Of a DNA stretch of 64,000 nt, positions 39,041 to 50,367 are shown in pieces. The DNA is from Lentimicrobiaceae bacterium. Its GTDB lineage: Bacteria > Bacteroidota > Bacteroidia > Bacteroidales > F082. Under the pieces are notes generated by a model that was not told where the DNA came from, made no database searches, and worked only from the letters and a program-made list of their open reading frames with translations. Both the position numbers and the translations under genes were made by a program. The first letter of the stretch is position 1. Each line of letters starts with the position of its first letter. The stretch is from contig PANC01000029.1 of the NCBI GenBank assembly GCA_002708315.1, positions 1-64,000 on the forward strand, read 5' to 3'.

Positions 39041-40831
39041 TTAGTCATTGAGCTTTAGAACAACCAAAAATGCCTGTTGTGGAACTTCTACATTGCCAAC
39101 TTGTCGCATTCTTTTCTTACCTTTCTTCTGCTTTTCTAAAAGTTTACGTTTACGTGTTATATCTCCTCCGTAACATTTTGCCGTAACATCTTTTCTGACA
39201 GCTTTTATGGTTTCACGTGCAATTATTTTAGCTCCTATTGCAGCCTGTATTGCAATATCATATTGTTGTCTTGGAATTAATTCTTTTAGTTTAGAGCATA
39301 TGCGTTTCCCAAAGTCATAGGCATTATCAAAATGAATAAGTGTTGAAAGAGCATCCACAGATTCACCATTCAATAGAATGTCCAGTTTTATGAGTTTTGC
39401 TGGTTTATAGCCGCTTATATGATAGTCAAAGGATGCATAACCCTTGGATATACTTTTCAATTTATCATAAAAGTCGAATACAATTTCTCCCAATGGCATG
39501 TCGACTGTTAATTCAACCCTTGATGTGCTTAGGTAAACCTGGTTTTTTAATTCTCCCCTTTTATCTAGGCATAATTTTATAATTGGCCCAATGTAGTCAC
39601 TCTGAGTTATTATTTGAGACTTTATATATGGTTCTTCAATGTGATCAATATATTTATGTTCAGGCAATCCTGAGGGATTGTGAACTTCAATTATCTCATT
39701 TTTATTGGTGACGACATTATATGAAACGTTTGGCATGGTCGTAATTACATTCATATTAAATTCACGATCCAAACGTTCTTGGATAATTTCCATATGCAAG
39801 AGTCCTAAAAAACCACATCTAAATCCAAAACCAAGAGCCATAGAAGATTCTGGTTCATAGGTTAAAGATGCGTCATTAAGCTGAAGCTTTTCTATGGATG
39901 CCCTCAATTCTTCATAATCATCAGGATCCGTGGGATAAATTCCAGCAAATACCATTGGCTTAACATCTTCAAACCCTGAAATTGCTGAAGTGCATGCATT
40001 ATCAAGGTGAGTTATGGTATCTCCAACTTTAACTTCTTTTGATGTTTTGATACCTGATATAATGTATCCTACATCACCTGTGCGTAATATATCTCTTGAT
40101 TCTTGATCCAATCTTAAAACTCCAATCTCGTTTGCTTCATATTCCCGCTCTGTGTTAACAAATTTGACTTTATCGCCTTTCCTTATCTCTCCGTTAAATA
40201 TTCTAAAATATGCAATTATACCTCGGAAAGAGTTAAATACAGAATCAAAAATCAAGGCTTGAAGTGGCTCATCCTTTTCTCCCTTTGGACATGGCACCTT
40301 ATGAATTATAGAATCTAGAATTACATCAACACCATATCCAGTTTTGCCACTAGCCTCAATTATATCTTCATAATCACAACCAATTAGATCAACTATCTGA
40401 TCTTTTACTTCGTCAGGCATTGCATTATCCAAATCCATCTTGTTAAGAACAGGAATTATTTCTAGGTCATTTTCGATTGCCAAGTAAAGGTTTGAAATTG
40501 TTTGAGCTTGAATTCCCTGTGTAGCATCAACAATTAGCAATGCGCCTTCGCATGCTGCTATGGATCGAGAAACTTCATACGAGAAGTCAACATGCCCAGG
40601 TGTATCGATTAGGTTAAGTACAAATTTCTCATCGTTATGGACATAGTCCATTTGGATGGCATGACTTTTAATAGTAATACCTCGCTCACGTTCAATGTCC
40701 ATATCATCTAAAACTTGGGCTTGTAAGTCACGTTCTGAAACAGTTCCAGTATATTCAAGAAGTCTATCGGCCAAGGTGCTTTTACCATGATCAATATGGG
40801 CAATGATGCAGAAATTTCTCATTTCTTTCAT
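39041..40831 (-). CDS. lepA: Elongation factor 4
   Basis: Ribosome back-translocase GTPase. Visible are the G1 motif [14 protein letters not shown], the switch region with [21 protein letters not shown] and the C-terminal LepA-specific end ([38 protein letters not shown]). About 597 residues, normal. I start at the ATG at 40831 (MKEMRNFC); another ATG at 40822 gives MRNFC. A perfect -7 box ends only 6 bases before the first ATG, so transcription probably begins at or within the first codons. Confidence 0.96.
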   Translation of the reverse strand: MKEMRNFCIIAHIDHGKSTLADRLLEYTGTVSERDLQAQVLDDMDIERERGITIKSHAIQMDYVHNDEKFVLNLIDTPGHVDFSYEVSRSIAACEGALLIVDATQGIQAQTISNLYLAIENDLEIIPVLNKMDLDNAMPDEVKDQIVDLIGCDYEDIIEASGKTGYGVDVILDSIIHKVPCPKGEKDEPLQALIFDSVFNSFRGIIAYFRIFNGEIRKGDKVKFVNTEREYEANEIGVLRLDQESRDILRTGDVGYIISGIKTSKEVKVGDTITHLDNACTSAISGFEDVKPMVFAGIYPTDPDDYEELRASIEKLQLNDASLTYEPESSMALGFGFRCGFLGLLHMEIIQERLDREFNMNVITTMPNVSYNVVTNKNEIIEVHNPSGLPEHKYIDHIEEPYIKSQIITQSDYIGPIIKLCLDKRGELKNQVYLSTSRVELTVDMPLGEIVFDFYDKLKSISKGYASFDYHISGYKPAKLIKLDILLNGESVDALSTLIHFDNAYDFGKRICSKLKELIPRQQYDIAIQAAIGAKIIARETIKAVRKDVTAKCYGGDITRKRKLLEKQKKGKKRMRQVGNVEVPQQAFLVVLKLND

Positions 40832-40837
40832 AGTTCG

Positions 40838-40845
40838 CAAAAATA
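40838..40845 (-). promoter_or_regulatory. -7 box of lepA, almost touching the start codon
   Basis: TATTTTTG on the minus strand matches TAnnTTTG exactly and ends 6 bases before the ATG at 40831. A TTTG lies 14 bases further upstream, closer than the usual 19. See findings on leaderless transcripts. Confidence 0.5.
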
Positions 40846-41006
40846 CAAAATGTTTTGTCCAAATAACATGCGAAAGTTAACCTCAAACCGTCTTATTAAT
40901 TTTGTTGATTTTTGGTAAATTAAACTTAATTTCGCGATATTATTATTGAAGTAGACACGATGGAATAATTATTGATATATAATTATCCTATTAATGAGTT
41001 TATAAT

Positions 41007-44000
41007 ATGCTAAGTATACTTAAGAAAGTTTTTGGTGACAAAGCCGCAAAAGATTTAAAAGAGATAAATCCTTTCGTTGATAAAATAAAGGAAGTTTATG
41101 ATAATATTTCCAAATTAACGAATGATGAATTACGGAACAAGACTTATGATTTTAGAAATCGCATTGTTGAGAATACAAAAGAAGAAGAGACGGAAATAAA
41201 TCGTCTGAAGGAATTGATAACCAATGACCCTGAAATGGTTGTTGAATTGAAAGAAGAACATTATTCTACAATAGATAACCTTACAAAACAGAGTTACGAT
41301 AAAACTCAGGCCTTTCTCAATGATATTTTACCAGAAGCGTTTTCAGTTGTGCAAGAGACAGCCAAGAGGTTTGCTGAAAATGATACGGTTGAGGTAACGG
41401 CAAATCAATTTGATAGGGATTTAAGTGCTGCCCTTGATAATGTTACTGTGAAGGGTGATAAGGCCTATTACAAGAATACATGGCAGGCTGGTGGAAATAC
41501 TATTACATGGGATATGGTTCATTATGATGTGCAGCTAATAGGTGGAACAGTTCTGCATCAGGGGAAAATAGCAGAAATGGCTACTGGTGAGGGTAAAACT
41601 CTTGTTGCAACCCTACCAGTCTATTTAAATGCTCTTCCGGGAAAGGGAGTCCATGTGGTAACAGTTAACGACTATTTAGCAAAGCGTGATAGCGAATGGA
41701 TGGGAATGCTCTACATGTTTCATGGCATGAAGGTAGATTGTATTGATAACCATCAGCCAAATTCTCATGAAAGAAGACAGGCATATTTGGCTGATATTAC
41801 TTTTGGTACAAATAATGAATTCGGATTTGATTATTTGCGTGACAACATGACAGGTAATCCAGAAGAACTTGTGCAACGAGAGCATAATTATGTAATTGTT
41901 GATGAGGTTGACTCGGTGCTTATTGATGATGCTCGTACTCCATTGATTATTTCCGGCCCAACTCCAAAGGGCGATATACATGAATTCGATGAACTTAAGG
42001 CTGATGTCCAGAACCTATTCAATGCTCAAAAGGCATTAGTAACTAAAATTTTAGTCGAAGCTAAAAGTCTACTTCAGGATAAAAATAACAATGAAACTGT
42101 AAAAAAGGCTGGTGACGCATTGCTTAGAGCCTATCATGGCCTGCCAAAAAATAAAGCTTTTATAAAACTTTTAAGCGAGGAAGGAAACAAGCAGTTAATG
42201 CAGAAAACGGAAAGCTTCTATTTACAAGAGCAGGCAAAAAATATGCATGTGATTGATGATGAATTGTTTTTTGTAAATGATGAAAAGAATAATTCGGTTG
42301 ATTTAACGGAAAAGGGGATAGACCTTCTAACAAAATCATATGATAATCCTGATTTCTTTGTGATGCCAGATATTGGTGCAAGGGTTGCAGAGCTTGAAAC
42401 GCAAAATCTTTCAGAGAAGGAGTTAGTAGAGCAAAAGAATAAAATGATACAGGATTATTCAATAAAATCTGAAAGAATACATACTGTAACACAACTATTA
42501 AAAGCATACACGCTTTTTGAAAAAGATGTTGAGTATGTAATGATGGATAATAAGATTAAGATTGTTGATGAGCAAACTGGTCGTGTTATGGAGGGTCGCC
42601 GATATTCCGATGGTCTTCATCAGGCAATTGAAGCAAAGGAAAACTTAAAAGTTGAAGCAGCTACCCAAACCTATGCCACCATTACTCTTCAGAATTATTT
42701 TAGAATGTATAATAAACTTGCTGGTATGACTGGTACTGCAGAGACTGAGGCTGGAGAGTTATGGGATATTTACAAACTTGATGTTATTGTAATTCCTACC
42801 AATAAGCCAATACTTCGTGATGACCGGGAGGATCTTGTTTACAAAACAAAGAGAGAAAAATATAATGCAGTTATTGATGATATAGAGAGGCTTGTGGATG
42901 AAAAACGACCAGTTCTTGTTGGTACAACATCCGTTGAGACATCTGAGCTCTTAAGTAGAATGTTGAATCGGAAAAGGATTCCGCATAATGTTCTTAATGC
43001 AAAATTACACCAACGAGAAGCACAGGTTGTTAAAGAAGCTGGTCAACCAGGGATGGTTACCATTGCAACTAATATGGCAGGTCGTGGAACAGATATTAAA
43101 CTAGGAACAGGTGTAATTGAATCAGGAGGGTTAGCAATAATTGGTACTGAAAGACATGATTCTCGGCGTGTTGATCGTCAGTTAAGGGGTCGTGCTGGTC
43201 GTCAAGGAGATCCTGGTAGCTCACAGTTTTTTGTTTCTCTTGAGGATGACTTGATGAGAATGTTTGGTTCGGGAAGAATTGCTGGAATAATGGATAAGCT
43301 GGGACTTGAAGAGGGTGAGGTTATTCAACACTCTATGATTACTAAATCCATTGAAAGAGCTCAGAAAAAAGTAGAGGAGAATAACTTTGGGATTCGTAAA
43401 AGACTTTTGGAATATGATGATGTTATGAACTCCCAAAGGGAAGTAATTTATCGTCGTCGTAAACATGCGCTTTTTGGTGAAAGACTTTCTGTAGACATAT
43501 CCAATATGATATACGATTTATGTGAACATATAGTGATTGATAATCAGGAAACAAATGATTTTGAAGGCTTTCAGATGGAAGTATTGAGAAGCTTAGCAAT
43601 TGAGTCACCTGTGGACGAAAAAGAATTTATGGCCATAGATGGTGAAGAGTTAACTCAAAAACTAATGGATAAGGTATTTTCCAATTATCAGGGTAAAAGA
43701 AAAAGTTTAGCGGAGAGAACCTTCCCTGTAATTAAAGATGTTTATGAGAATCAGTCACAATATGAAAACATAGCTATACCATTTACTGATGGTAAAAAAC
43801 AAACTCAGGTAGTTGCTAATTTGAAAAAATCCGTAGAATCTGATGGTGCAGAAGTTCCTGTTGCATTTGAAAAAAGTATCACCTTATCTACGATTGATGA
43901 TTTGTGGAAAGAGCAATTACGAGAAATGGATGAGTTAAAACAATCTGTACAAAATGCTTCTTACGAGCAAAAAGATCCATTATTGATATATAAATTTGAG

Positions 44001-44297
44001 TCGTTTGAATTATTCAAAAAAATGATTCAAAAAATTAATAAGGATGTTGGAACCTACTTACTAAAGGCAGATGTTTTAATGCACAGTGGTGATAGTGTTC
44101 GTGAAGCAAAAGTGCCTAGAGGATTAGATAGAACCCAAATGAAAGAGGAAAGAGGCGACTTATTAACACAAGCACATAGTGATACACAAGAACGCCAAAA
44201 ACCTCAACCTATTAAGGTAGAAAAGCGAGTTGGAAGAAATGATCCTTGTCCATGCGGTAGTGGTAAGAAATTTAAGCAGTGTCATGGCAAAAATTAG
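41007..44297 (+). CDS. secA: Protein translocase ATPase SecA
   Basis: Motor of Sec-dependent export. Walker [19 protein letters not shown] ([22 protein letters not shown]), the [27 protein letters not shown] helicase region and the C-terminal zinc-binding motif ([13 protein letters not shown]) for SecB/lipid contact are all visible. The 1096 residues are long, as is usual in Bacteroidota, with an insert of lysine-rich sequence after the first nucleotide-binding segment (about residues 330-400). It feeds the signal-peptide-bearing proteins in this window, including T9SS cargo. A -7-like box (TAATTTTG, 40897-40904) would give a leader of about 95 bases. Confidence 0.97.
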   Translation: MLSILKKVFGDKAAKDLKEINPFVDKIKEVYDNISKLTNDELRNKTYDFRNRIVENTKEEETEINRLKELITNDPEMVVELKEEHYSTIDNLTKQSYDKTQAFLNDILPEAFSVVQETAKRFAENDTVEVTANQFDRDLSAALDNVTVKGDKAYYKNTWQAGGNTITWDMVHYDVQLIGGTVLHQGKIAEMATGEGKTLVATLPVYLNALPGKGVHVVTVNDYLAKRDSEWMGMLYMFHGMKVDCIDNHQPNSHERRQAYLADITFGTNNEFGFDYLRDNMTGNPEELVQREHNYVIVDEVDSVLIDDARTPLIISGPTPKGDIHEFDELKADVQNLFNAQKALVTKILVEAKSLLQDKNNNETVKKAGDALLRAYHGLPKNKAFIKLLSEEGNKQLMQKTESFYLQEQAKNMHVIDDELFFVNDEKNNSVDLTEKGIDLLTKSYDNPDFFVMPDIGARVAELETQNLSEKELVEQKNKMIQDYSIKSERIHTVTQLLKAYTLFEKDVEYVMMDNKIKIVDEQTGRVMEGRRYSDGLHQAIEAKENLKVEAATQTYATITLQNYFRMYNKLAGMTGTAETEAGELWDIYKLDVIVIPTNKPILRDDREDLVYKTKREKYNAVIDDIERLVDEKRPVLVGTTSVETSELLSRMLNRKRIPHNVLNAKLHQREAQVVKEAGQPGMVTIATNMAGRGTDIKLGTGVIESGGLAIIGTERHDSRRVDRQLRGRAGRQGDPGSSQFFVSLEDDLMRMFGSGRIAGIMDKLGLEEGEVIQHSMITKSIERAQKKVEENNFGIRKRLLEYDDVMNSQREVIYRRRKHALFGERLSVDISNMIYDLCEHIVIDNQETNDFEGFQMEVLRSLAIESPVDEKEFMAIDGEELTQKLMDKVFSNYQGKRKSLAERTFPVIKDVYENQSQYENIAIPFTDGKKQTQVVANLKKSVESDGAEVPVAFEKSITLSTIDDLWKEQLREMDELKQSVQNASYEQKDPLLIYKFESFELFKKMIQKINKDVGTYLLKADVLMHSGDSVREAKVPRGLDRTQMKEERGDLLTQAHSDTQERQKPQPIKVEKRVGRNDPCPCGSGKKFKQCHGKN

Positions 44298-44500
44298 GGG
44301 TTATCAATAAAAGCTAGCTTATTTTACTTTGAATACCGATTGCGATACTAACTCATGTTTTTGATTCCAATATTCTTGGTTCCATAATATTCTTTTTGAT
44401 AGGTATTGCTAGATTACTTTATTCCCCAACTCTTAAGAGTCTAATTTGTTTAGCTATGCCCTCGTTGTTTTCTAGGTTCTGAAACTACTTAAATATATGA

Positions 44501-44508
44501 TATATTTG
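44501..44508 (+). promoter_or_regulatory. Possible -7 box of the patatin-family gene
   Basis: TATATTTG matches TAnnTTTG, 24 bases before the ATG at 44533. The rest of the 235-base gap after secA shows nothing else I can name. Confidence 0.42.
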
Positions 44509-44532
44509 TGCTGAGAATCAAGCAATGTAATA

Positions 44533-46764
44533 ATGTTCAAGACAAAGTGTATTTTTTTAATTTTATTCATTATTATACAGGTTACAAGTGGGTATTTATA
44601 TTCGAGTGAGATTGATGATATCCCCAAAAAAAAGAGGCCAAAGATTGGTTTAGTGTTAAGTGGGGGTGGTGCAAAAGGGTTTGCATATCTGGGAATGCTT
44701 AAGGTTTTTGAAGAAGTTGGATTACACATAGATTATATTGGAGGAACAAGCATTGGCAGTGCAATGGGCGGTCTTTATGCTGCTGGTTATAGCTATGAGG
44801 AAATAAAAAAAATGATTGAATCCCAAGATTGGGACGCATTAATTAGAGACGAAATACCAAGAAAGTATATAGCGTATGAAGAGAAACAATTTTTGGAGTA
44901 TTCCATAATTTCTATACCCTTGGAAAAGCGAAAGGTGAGATTGCAGCGATCTATGTATAAAGGTCAGCAAATCAATCTAATGCTAAACAAATACTTTTCC
45001 CCAGTATGGGATATTAATGATTTCTCTAAATTGCAAACACCGTTTTTATGTGTAGCAACAAACCTTTACAATGGGGATGCCGAGGTTTTAACCAATGGAT
45101 ATCTTCCAATGGCAATCCGTTCTTCGATGTCAATACCAGGATATTTTGCACCATCACATTTCAATGGCATGTATCTTATCGATGGAGGTGTTGTAAATAA
45201 CTACCCTGCCCAACCAGTGCAAGATAAAGGAGCTGAGTATCTAATTGGCGGTGATGTTCAGGCTGAACTTAAAGATACTATTACCGAATTAACGTCTCTT
45301 ATATCTATTATAAATCAAGTTGTATCTTTTCATTCTGAGGAAGCCAACCTTGTGGCAGATAGTATTTTGAATATTAATATACGGTTTGAAGTACCTGCAG
45401 GCCTGATGGATTTCAATAAATATGATACAATAATAAAGTATGGTGAATATATTGCTAACCAATATAAACCTGAGTTAAAGGCTTTAGCTGACTCATTAAA
45501 TGCCATCGAATATATACCACCCAAGGTAAGAAATGCTAAACCTCTTAAAACATTAGATATTAATGAGGTTTTATATGAGGGGAATAAAAAAATGTCATCA
45601 GAATATCTTGATAACTTCTTCGGTGAATTTAGGAATACGATAGTTTCAATTGATGATATTGAGGATAAAATCACAATGGTTTATGGCACAAAATTTTTTA
45701 AATATGTTTTCTATGAGTTAGAGAAGTCTGGTGATGGTAGGGCAAATATTATCATAAAGGTTGAGGAAGCATCTCCAGGTTATTTGTCTGCATCTATTCA
45801 TTATGACTTAACTTACAATGGTAGTATCAGAGTTAATGGAATATTTAGGAATATTCTTGGAAATCAAAGCAAGCTCTTTGGCGAACTTGTTCTTGGATCC
45901 AATCCTGGGTTTAGATTATTATACCTTCTCTCAAATGGCATAAAGCCAGGCTTTGGGGTTGATATTGAAATGTATGAGTTTAAATTTAATTATTATAAAC
46001 AATCAGAGAAGTTAACAGCCATAAGTATGAGAAGCATGAAAGCTGGAGCTTTTGCCACTTCTATGCTTAATAACCTTTATAGTGTTAAGTTGGGTGCAGA
46101 ATATGAATTATTTAAATTTAAACAGACTGTTGTAGTTGACACATCATTGATACCTTTTCAAAATTTTAATAGTTATGGAAGCGTTTTCGTTAAGTTTAGG
46201 GCCGATACTAAGAATAAACCTAACTTCTCAACTACAGGATTCGATGCTGAATTTAATGCACATTATTGTATGAATCTCTCAAAAGGTTGGGTGGATAGTC
46301 TTTTCACAAACTCGCTGATAATGAGTTTCAAGCTGCATAAAAATTTACCTCTTAACAAAAGGTTTACTCTTAAGCCAGGCCTTTATTTTGGTTGGACATT
46401 AAATAATGATGAACCCCCAATTCAGCATCGGTTTGGTGCAGGTGGACTAAATGAGATAAACTATATAAATAATTTCGTACCTTTCACCGGAGTTCAGTTT
46501 ATACAGAGCTTTGGTTTGTATGCAGCAATAGCAAGGTTGAAGCTGCAATATAATGTGTACGAAAAGATATATTTAACCCTGAGAACTGATATGGGAAACT
46601 TAGAGTCTACTCCTAAGGATTTAACTGACATTAGTAATGCAATGTTTGGATATGGGCTTACTGCATCTTATGATAGCTTTATTGGGCCTGTTGAGTTAAC
46701 GGTTATGGGTTCAAATGTCAACCCTACGGTTTCATTTTTTATTAATATTGGATTTAGTTTCTAA
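44533..46764 (+). CDS. Patatin-like phospholipase with POTRA and outer-membrane barrel (PlpD-like)
   Basis: After a signal peptide comes a patatin domain (about residues 30-250): oxyanion motif SGGGAKGFAYLGML, nucleophile GTSIGS and catalytic aspartate in IDGGVVNNYP. Next is a POTRA-like segment (about 340-420) and a C-terminal Omp85-type beta-barrel ending in NPTVSFFINIGFSF, whose terminal phenylalanine is typical of barrel proteins. This order is that of type Vd (PlpD-like) autotransported phospholipases, widespread in Bacteroidota. It would cleave acyl chains of phospholipids at the cell surface. 743 residues. It precedes pyrH by 9 bases, so the two are probably cotranscribed. Confidence 0.88.
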   Translation: MFKTKCIFLILFIIIQVTSGYLYSSEIDDIPKKKRPKIGLVLSGGGAKGFAYLGMLKVFEEVGLHIDYIGGTSIGSAMGGLYAAGYSYEEIKKMIESQDWDALIRDEIPRKYIAYEEKQFLEYSIISIPLEKRKVRLQRSMYKGQQINLMLNKYFSPVWDINDFSKLQTPFLCVATNLYNGDAEVLTNGYLPMAIRSSMSIPGYFAPSHFNGMYLIDGGVVNNYPAQPVQDKGAEYLIGGDVQAELKDTITELTSLISIINQVVSFHSEEANLVADSILNINIRFEVPAGLMDFNKYDTIIKYGEYIANQYKPELKALADSLNAIEYIPPKVRNAKPLKTLDINEVLYEGNKKMSSEYLDNFFGEFRNTIVSIDDIEDKITMVYGTKFFKYVFYELEKSGDGRANIIIKVEEASPGYLSASIHYDLTYNGSIRVNGIFRNILGNQSKLFGELVLGSNPGFRLLYLLSNGIKPGFGVDIEMYEFKFNYYKQSEKLTAISMRSMKAGAFATSMLNNLYSVKLGAEYELFKFKQTVVVDTSLIPFQNFNSYGSVFVKFRADTKNKPNFSTTGFDAEFNAHYCMNLSKGWVDSLFTNSLIMSFKLHKNLPLNKRFTLKPGLYFGWTLNNDEPPIQHRFGAGGLNEINYINNFVPFTGVQFIQSFGLYAAIARLKLQYNVYEKIYLTLRTDMGNLESTPKDLTDISNAMFGYGLTASYDSFIGPVELTVMGSNVNPTVSFFINIGFSF

Positions 46765-46773
46765 AAAATAGAT

Positions 46774-47475
46774 ATGTATAATAGAGTGTTATTAAAATTA
46801 AGTGGAGAGTCATTAATGGGTAACCAAAGCCATGGTATAAACCCCGGTATTCTATCAAGTTACAGTGAGGATATTAAGGCAATTGTTGACAAAGGTGTTC
46901 AAGTTGCTATTGTTATAGGAGGTGGTAATATCTTTAGAGGAATTCAAGGAGTTGCAACTGGTATGGATCGCGTACAGGGTGATTATATGGGAATGCTTGC
47001 AACTGTAATAAATTCTATGGGGTTGCAATCTGAGCTGGAAAAACAAGGGCTAAAGGCAAAACTTTTATCTGGTCTTTTCATTGATCCCATTGCTGAATCA
47101 ATGAGTGGGGGAAAAGCAAAAAAATATCTTAATGATGGTTATGTTGTTATTATTGCTGGAGGTACTGGGAACCCATTTTTCACAACGGATACCGCTTCAG
47201 CACTTCGTGCGGTTGAAGTCGGTGCTGATGTTCTATTGAAAGGCACACGTGTTGATGGAGTATATTCTGCTGATCCTGAAAAAGATCCTAATGCCAAGAA
47301 ATACGATTCAATTTCATTTGCTGAGGCATATGAGAAGAATTTGATGATCATGGATATGACAGCTTTCACTCTTTGCCAGGAAAATGAGTTGCCGATAGTT
47401 GTTTTTAACATGAATACAAAGGGAAACCTGCAGAAGATTGTTGATGAAGAGAAAATAGGTACAATTGTAAAGTAA
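46774..47475 (+). CDS. pyrH: UMP kinase
   Basis: Amino-acid-kinase fold enzyme making UDP from UMP. Motifs: VLLKLSGESLMGNQ, VIGGGNIFRG, TGNPFFTTDTASALRAVE and KGTRVDGVYSADP. 233 residues, normal. It lies 9 bases after the patatin-family gene and about 100 bases before frr, keeping the common pyrH-frr order. Confidence 0.97.
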   Translation: MYNRVLLKLSGESLMGNQSHGINPGILSSYSEDIKAIVDKGVQVAIVIGGGNIFRGIQGVATGMDRVQGDYMGMLATVINSMGLQSELEKQGLKAKLLSGLFIDPIAESMSGGKAKKYLNDGYVVIIAGGTGNPFFTTDTASALRAVEVGADVLLKGTRVDGVYSADPEKDPNAKKYDSISFAEAYEKNLMIMDMTAFTLCQENELPIVVFNMNTKGNLQKIVDEEKIGTIVK

Positions 47476-47507
47476 GATTTATGTCTGTGAATAAAACCGT
47501 AAAAATT

Positions 47508-47525
47508 CTACAAATGTATTTGTAG
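47508..47525 (+). promoter_or_regulatory. Perfect 18-bp palindrome between pyrH and frr
   Basis: ctacaaat - gt - atttgtag is a perfect 8-bp inverted repeat around 2 bases, 49 bases before the frr ATG. There is no T-run, so it is not a standard terminator. It could be an operator for a dimeric regulator or part of the frr leader. Confidence 0.4.
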
Positions 47526-47573
47526 GCATGGTCTTATATATATTACATTTATAATAAACAAAAAGGATGCAAA

Positions 47574-48137
47574 ATGGAAGATGAAGCTATTTTATGTATT
47601 GAAGAGGTTAAAGAAAGTATGCAGGATGCTATGAAGCATTTAGATAAGGAATTTATAAAAGTTAGAGCTGGTAAAGCATCGCCCTCAATGTTATCTGGAG
47701 TTAAGGTTGAGTATTACGGAACATTAACGCCCATTGAACAAACATCAAATATCAATACACCTGATGCCCGACAGATTGTTATTCAACCATTTGATAGAAC
47801 CCAAATTAATGAGATCGAGAAAGCGATTCTAAATTCAAATCTAGGTTTTAACCCCCAGAATGAAGGAGACATGATAAGAATTAATGTTCCACCATTAACA
47901 GAGGAGAGAAGGTTGGATCTTGTAAGAAAAGCAAAAGCAGTTGCTGAGGATACTAAAGTTGGAATTAGGAATGCACGTAGAAATGGTAATGACGAAGTGA
48001 AAAAGCTTGAGAAAGATGGTTTGCCAGAGGATATAGGTAAGAAACTTATGGATGAGATTCAACAACTAACCGACAATTATTCAAATAAAGTAGATACTCT
48101 TTTCGAGGAGAAAGAAAAGGACATTTTAACAGTTTAA
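47574..48137 (+). CDS. frr: Ribosome recycling factor
   Basis: Releases ribosomes from mRNA after termination, with EF-G. The sequence has the characteristic VRAGKASPSMLSGVKVEYYG, INTPDARQIVIQPFD and RRNGNDEVKKL stretches. 187 residues, normal. Follows pyrH and converges on the membrane-protein cluster at 48.2 kb. Confidence 0.96.
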   Translation: MEDEAILCIEEVKESMQDAMKHLDKEFIKVRAGKASPSMLSGVKVEYYGTLTPIEQTSNINTPDARQIVIQPFDRTQINEIEKAILNSNLGFNPQNEGDMIRINVPPLTEERRLDLVRKAKAVAEDTKVGIRNARRNGNDEVKKLEKDGLPEDIGKKLMDEIQQLTDNYSNKVDTLFEEKEKDILTV

Positions 48138-48161
48138 TTTAACTGTCTCTGAATTATCCTA

Positions 48162-48824
48162 CTATAAATCTAATTTATCTTCTTTTTTTACTTTTTGAGA
48201 TTTTATCACCTTCTTTTTACTCTTCTTGCCTCCCTTAAATTTACTTACAAGAGTATAAACAAAACGTGCAACGTTTGTGGTAGTCATTATAGAAGAATAT
48301 GCTTTACCCAATATTTCTTGAAGGATATTTTTTATGGTTAGGTTATGTTCTATAACCTTCACTTTTTCATTGATATTTTCCTTGGTATCCGACATCTTAT
48401 TCCTTAATAATAAGATATTTTCATCATGAGATTCCTTGGTATCAAATGTGAATTCTTCATTCTTAGCATTGTAATCATCAAAAAAGATACTTCCAAAGAA
48501 CCTTCGCACTGGATTAAAAATTAATCGCTTTCTGTAAAAAAATATAATACCTGCAAAAAACAAATAAAATAATGCTACAATTAGAAACCCAACTCCCGTT
48601 GACCATCCAGTTATTGCACTAAACCATCTAGCAAATGCAAAAGAAAAGAATAATAATACGAAACCACTTATGCCAAAAAGCAGAAGTAGCATCATCATAT
48701 AAGATGCTAACTCACTTGATCCTTTTACAAAAACTAGTTTGTTGTAGTTAATTAGATTATCCAGATAATCTTTAAAATCATCAATAATTTCCTTGATAGG
48801 ATCTGTAAGATTATTTTGCTCCAT
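48162..48824 (-). CDS. Holin-superfamily (phage_holin_3_6-like) membrane protein
   Basis: 220 residues with two strong hydrophobic segments (about residues 45-70 and 78-103) near the N-terminus and a long charged C-terminal tail ending in a lysine-rich stretch. It resembles the actinobacterial/Bacteroidota proteins classed as holin III superfamily, which sit on the chromosome next to YtxH genes and are not phage lysis proteins. It is the third gene after the AI-2E-type and YtxH proteins. Function unknown; a role in the envelope stress response has been suggested for such clusters but is not shown here. Confidence 0.7.
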   Translation of the reverse strand: MEQNNLTDPIKEIIDDFKDYLDNLINYNKLVFVKGSSELASYMMMLLLLFGISGFVLLFFSFAFARWFSAITGWSTGVGFLIVALFYLFFAGIIFFYRKRLIFNPVRRFFGSIFFDDYNAKNEEFTFDTKESHDENILLLRNKMSDTKENINEKVKVIEHNLTIKNILQEILGKAYSSIMTTTNVARFVYTLVSKFKGGKKSKKKVIKSQKVKKEDKLDL

Positions 48825-48846
48825 GAGGAAATTAGTTAAATGAGAA

Positions 48847-49140
48847 TTAGGCCTTACTTTTTACTTCTTCAATTATGGCAGTAGTACTCTTTTTTACAGT
48901 ATCGATTGTTTCTTCAGCCCCTTCTTTAATATCATCAAGTACCTCTGTCATTGATTCTTTTAAATCGTCGAATTTATCAAATAAATCGTCGGTTATTTCT
49001 TTGGATTTATCAGACAATTTTCTTCTTGTTTCTTCTCCCGGTTCAGGAGCAAAAAGCAAACCTGCTAATACTCCTGCTGCTGCGCCCATTAGAGCACCTG
49101 CAACAAAGGCAAATCCTGAATTTGAATTATTATCGCTCAT
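48847..49140 (-). CDS. YtxH-like general-stress-type protein
   Basis: 97 residues with a small hydrophobic, glycine/alanine-rich N-terminal segment (FVAGALMGAAAGVLAGLLFAP) and an amphipathic, coiled-coil-like acidic helix. The GALMGAAAGVLAGLLFAPEPGEETR pattern is the YtxH domain. In Bacillus subtilis the homologue is a sigma-B general-stress protein; the molecular role is unknown. It lies between the AI-2E-type and holin-like genes. Confidence 0.85.
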   Translation of the reverse strand: MSDNNSNSGFAFVAGALMGAAAGVLAGLLFAPEPGEETRRKLSDKSKEITDDLFDKFDDLKESMTEVLDDIKEGAEETIDTVKKSTTAIIEEVKSKA

Positions 49141-49197
49141 TTATCAAAAATTTTAAAGGTTAATTATATGGTATTATATGTTTATTGCTTAAAAAGG

Positions 49198-50295
49198 TTA
49201 CATTCTGCTAGTTAAATATTTAACTAATTTCATTTGTTGCATAAACTGACGCAGTATAACTTTTAATATTGTATATGTTGGTATAGCAAGTATCATACCA
49301 ATAATTCCTGCAATTTTGCCTCCAATTATTATTGCAAGAAAAACCTCAACGGGATGCGCTTTAACACTTTTGGAATATATCTGAGGTTGTAATATTAAAT
49401 TATCAATGATATTTGCGATTAAAAATACTCCAACAACGCTAAGGAATGTAAATGTTATCAAATCATATTCTCCATTACTTAATACTGATAAAATAGCTAA
49501 TACTGCTCCAATTGTCATTCCAATCAAAGGACCTAAGTATGGAATTACATTCATCAGTCCACCCATAAAGCCAATTAGAAGTGCGTTTGGCACACCTAAA
49601 ATCACTAGCCCAATGGTTTCAAGTGTCATCATTATTATTACTTCCACTAGAATGCCATGAAAATACCTAACTAAAAGATATTTAGAATCATGCAGTGCCT
49701 TGTCAAGGTCTTCCATATATTTTTCTGGCGAAAGCATTAGTATGAAATTCTTGAGTAGTTTGTCTTCGAATAAAAAATAATATGTTAGAAATATTACAAT
49801 AAATGTGCCCACAAACACAGAACCGGTTGTACTAACCAGGTTTGTGAAAAAGTTTGTGAATTTGGCTATGCTTACTAATTCAAGAATTTGTGCTTTCAAA
49901 TAAATTGCAAGTGTCTCATCTGCATTAATAACATTGTATTGAACCAGAAAAGCGTCAAGTTGGTCCATGGGTTCTTTATAGTTGGCAATTATATCGTTCA
50001 CATTAATGCTGGATATTATATTTGCCTGTCGTATTATCAGTGGAACGATTAGAACCATAAAAGCACTAAATACAAGCATAATAACAATAAGAGATATAAT
50101 GGCACTCAAAGTGCGTGGCATATTTCGATTCCATATTTTAACACTATCCAATTTCTTCACCATAGGTGTTCCAATCATGGATAGGAATAATGCAATTAAT
50201 ATGTAGCCAACAACATCCAAAAAATACCATCCCATAAATATAATTATTACAAATCCTATCAAAGGTCGTATGTATTGAAAAAGGCTATCTCTCAT
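49198..50295 (-). CDS. AI-2E family (TqsA/YdiK-type) transporter-like membrane protein
   Basis: 365 residues with about eight predicted membrane helices and the family region GFMGGLMNVIPYLGPLIGMTIGAVLAIL plus VEVFLAIIIGGKIAGIIGMILAIP. Members include autoinducer-2 exporter TqsA and sodium/proton-type transporters; substrates are mostly unknown, and the name does not imply AI-2 transport here. It heads the cluster with YtxH and the holin-like protein. Confidence 0.85.
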   Translation of the reverse strand: MRDSLFQYIRPLIGFVIIIFMGWYFLDVVGYILIALFLSMIGTPMVKKLDSVKIWNRNMPRTLSAIISLIVIMLVFSAFMVLIVPLIIRQANIISSINVNDIIANYKEPMDQLDAFLVQYNVINADETLAIYLKAQILELVSIAKFTNFFTNLVSTTGSVFVGTFIVIFLTYYFLFEDKLLKNFILMLSPEKYMEDLDKALHDSKYLLVRYFHGILVEVIIMMTLETIGLVILGVPNALLIGFMGGLMNVIPYLGPLIGMTIGAVLAILSVLSNGEYDLITFTFLSVVGVFLIANIIDNLILQPQIYSKSVKAHPVEVFLAIIIGGKIAGIIGMILAIPTYTILKVILRQFMQQMKLVKYLTSRM

Positions 50296-50367
50296 GCGGA
50301 TAATTAAGGTTTACTTTATAAAATTACACAAATATTTATATTGTTTGCTTTAAATAACGTTTCCGTT

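Noticed and set aside
48162..48824. Phage lysis holin / prophage remnant
   Set aside because: Holin-superfamily genes of this type sit in ordinary YtxH/AI-2E clusters of Bacteroidota; no other phage genes are present.
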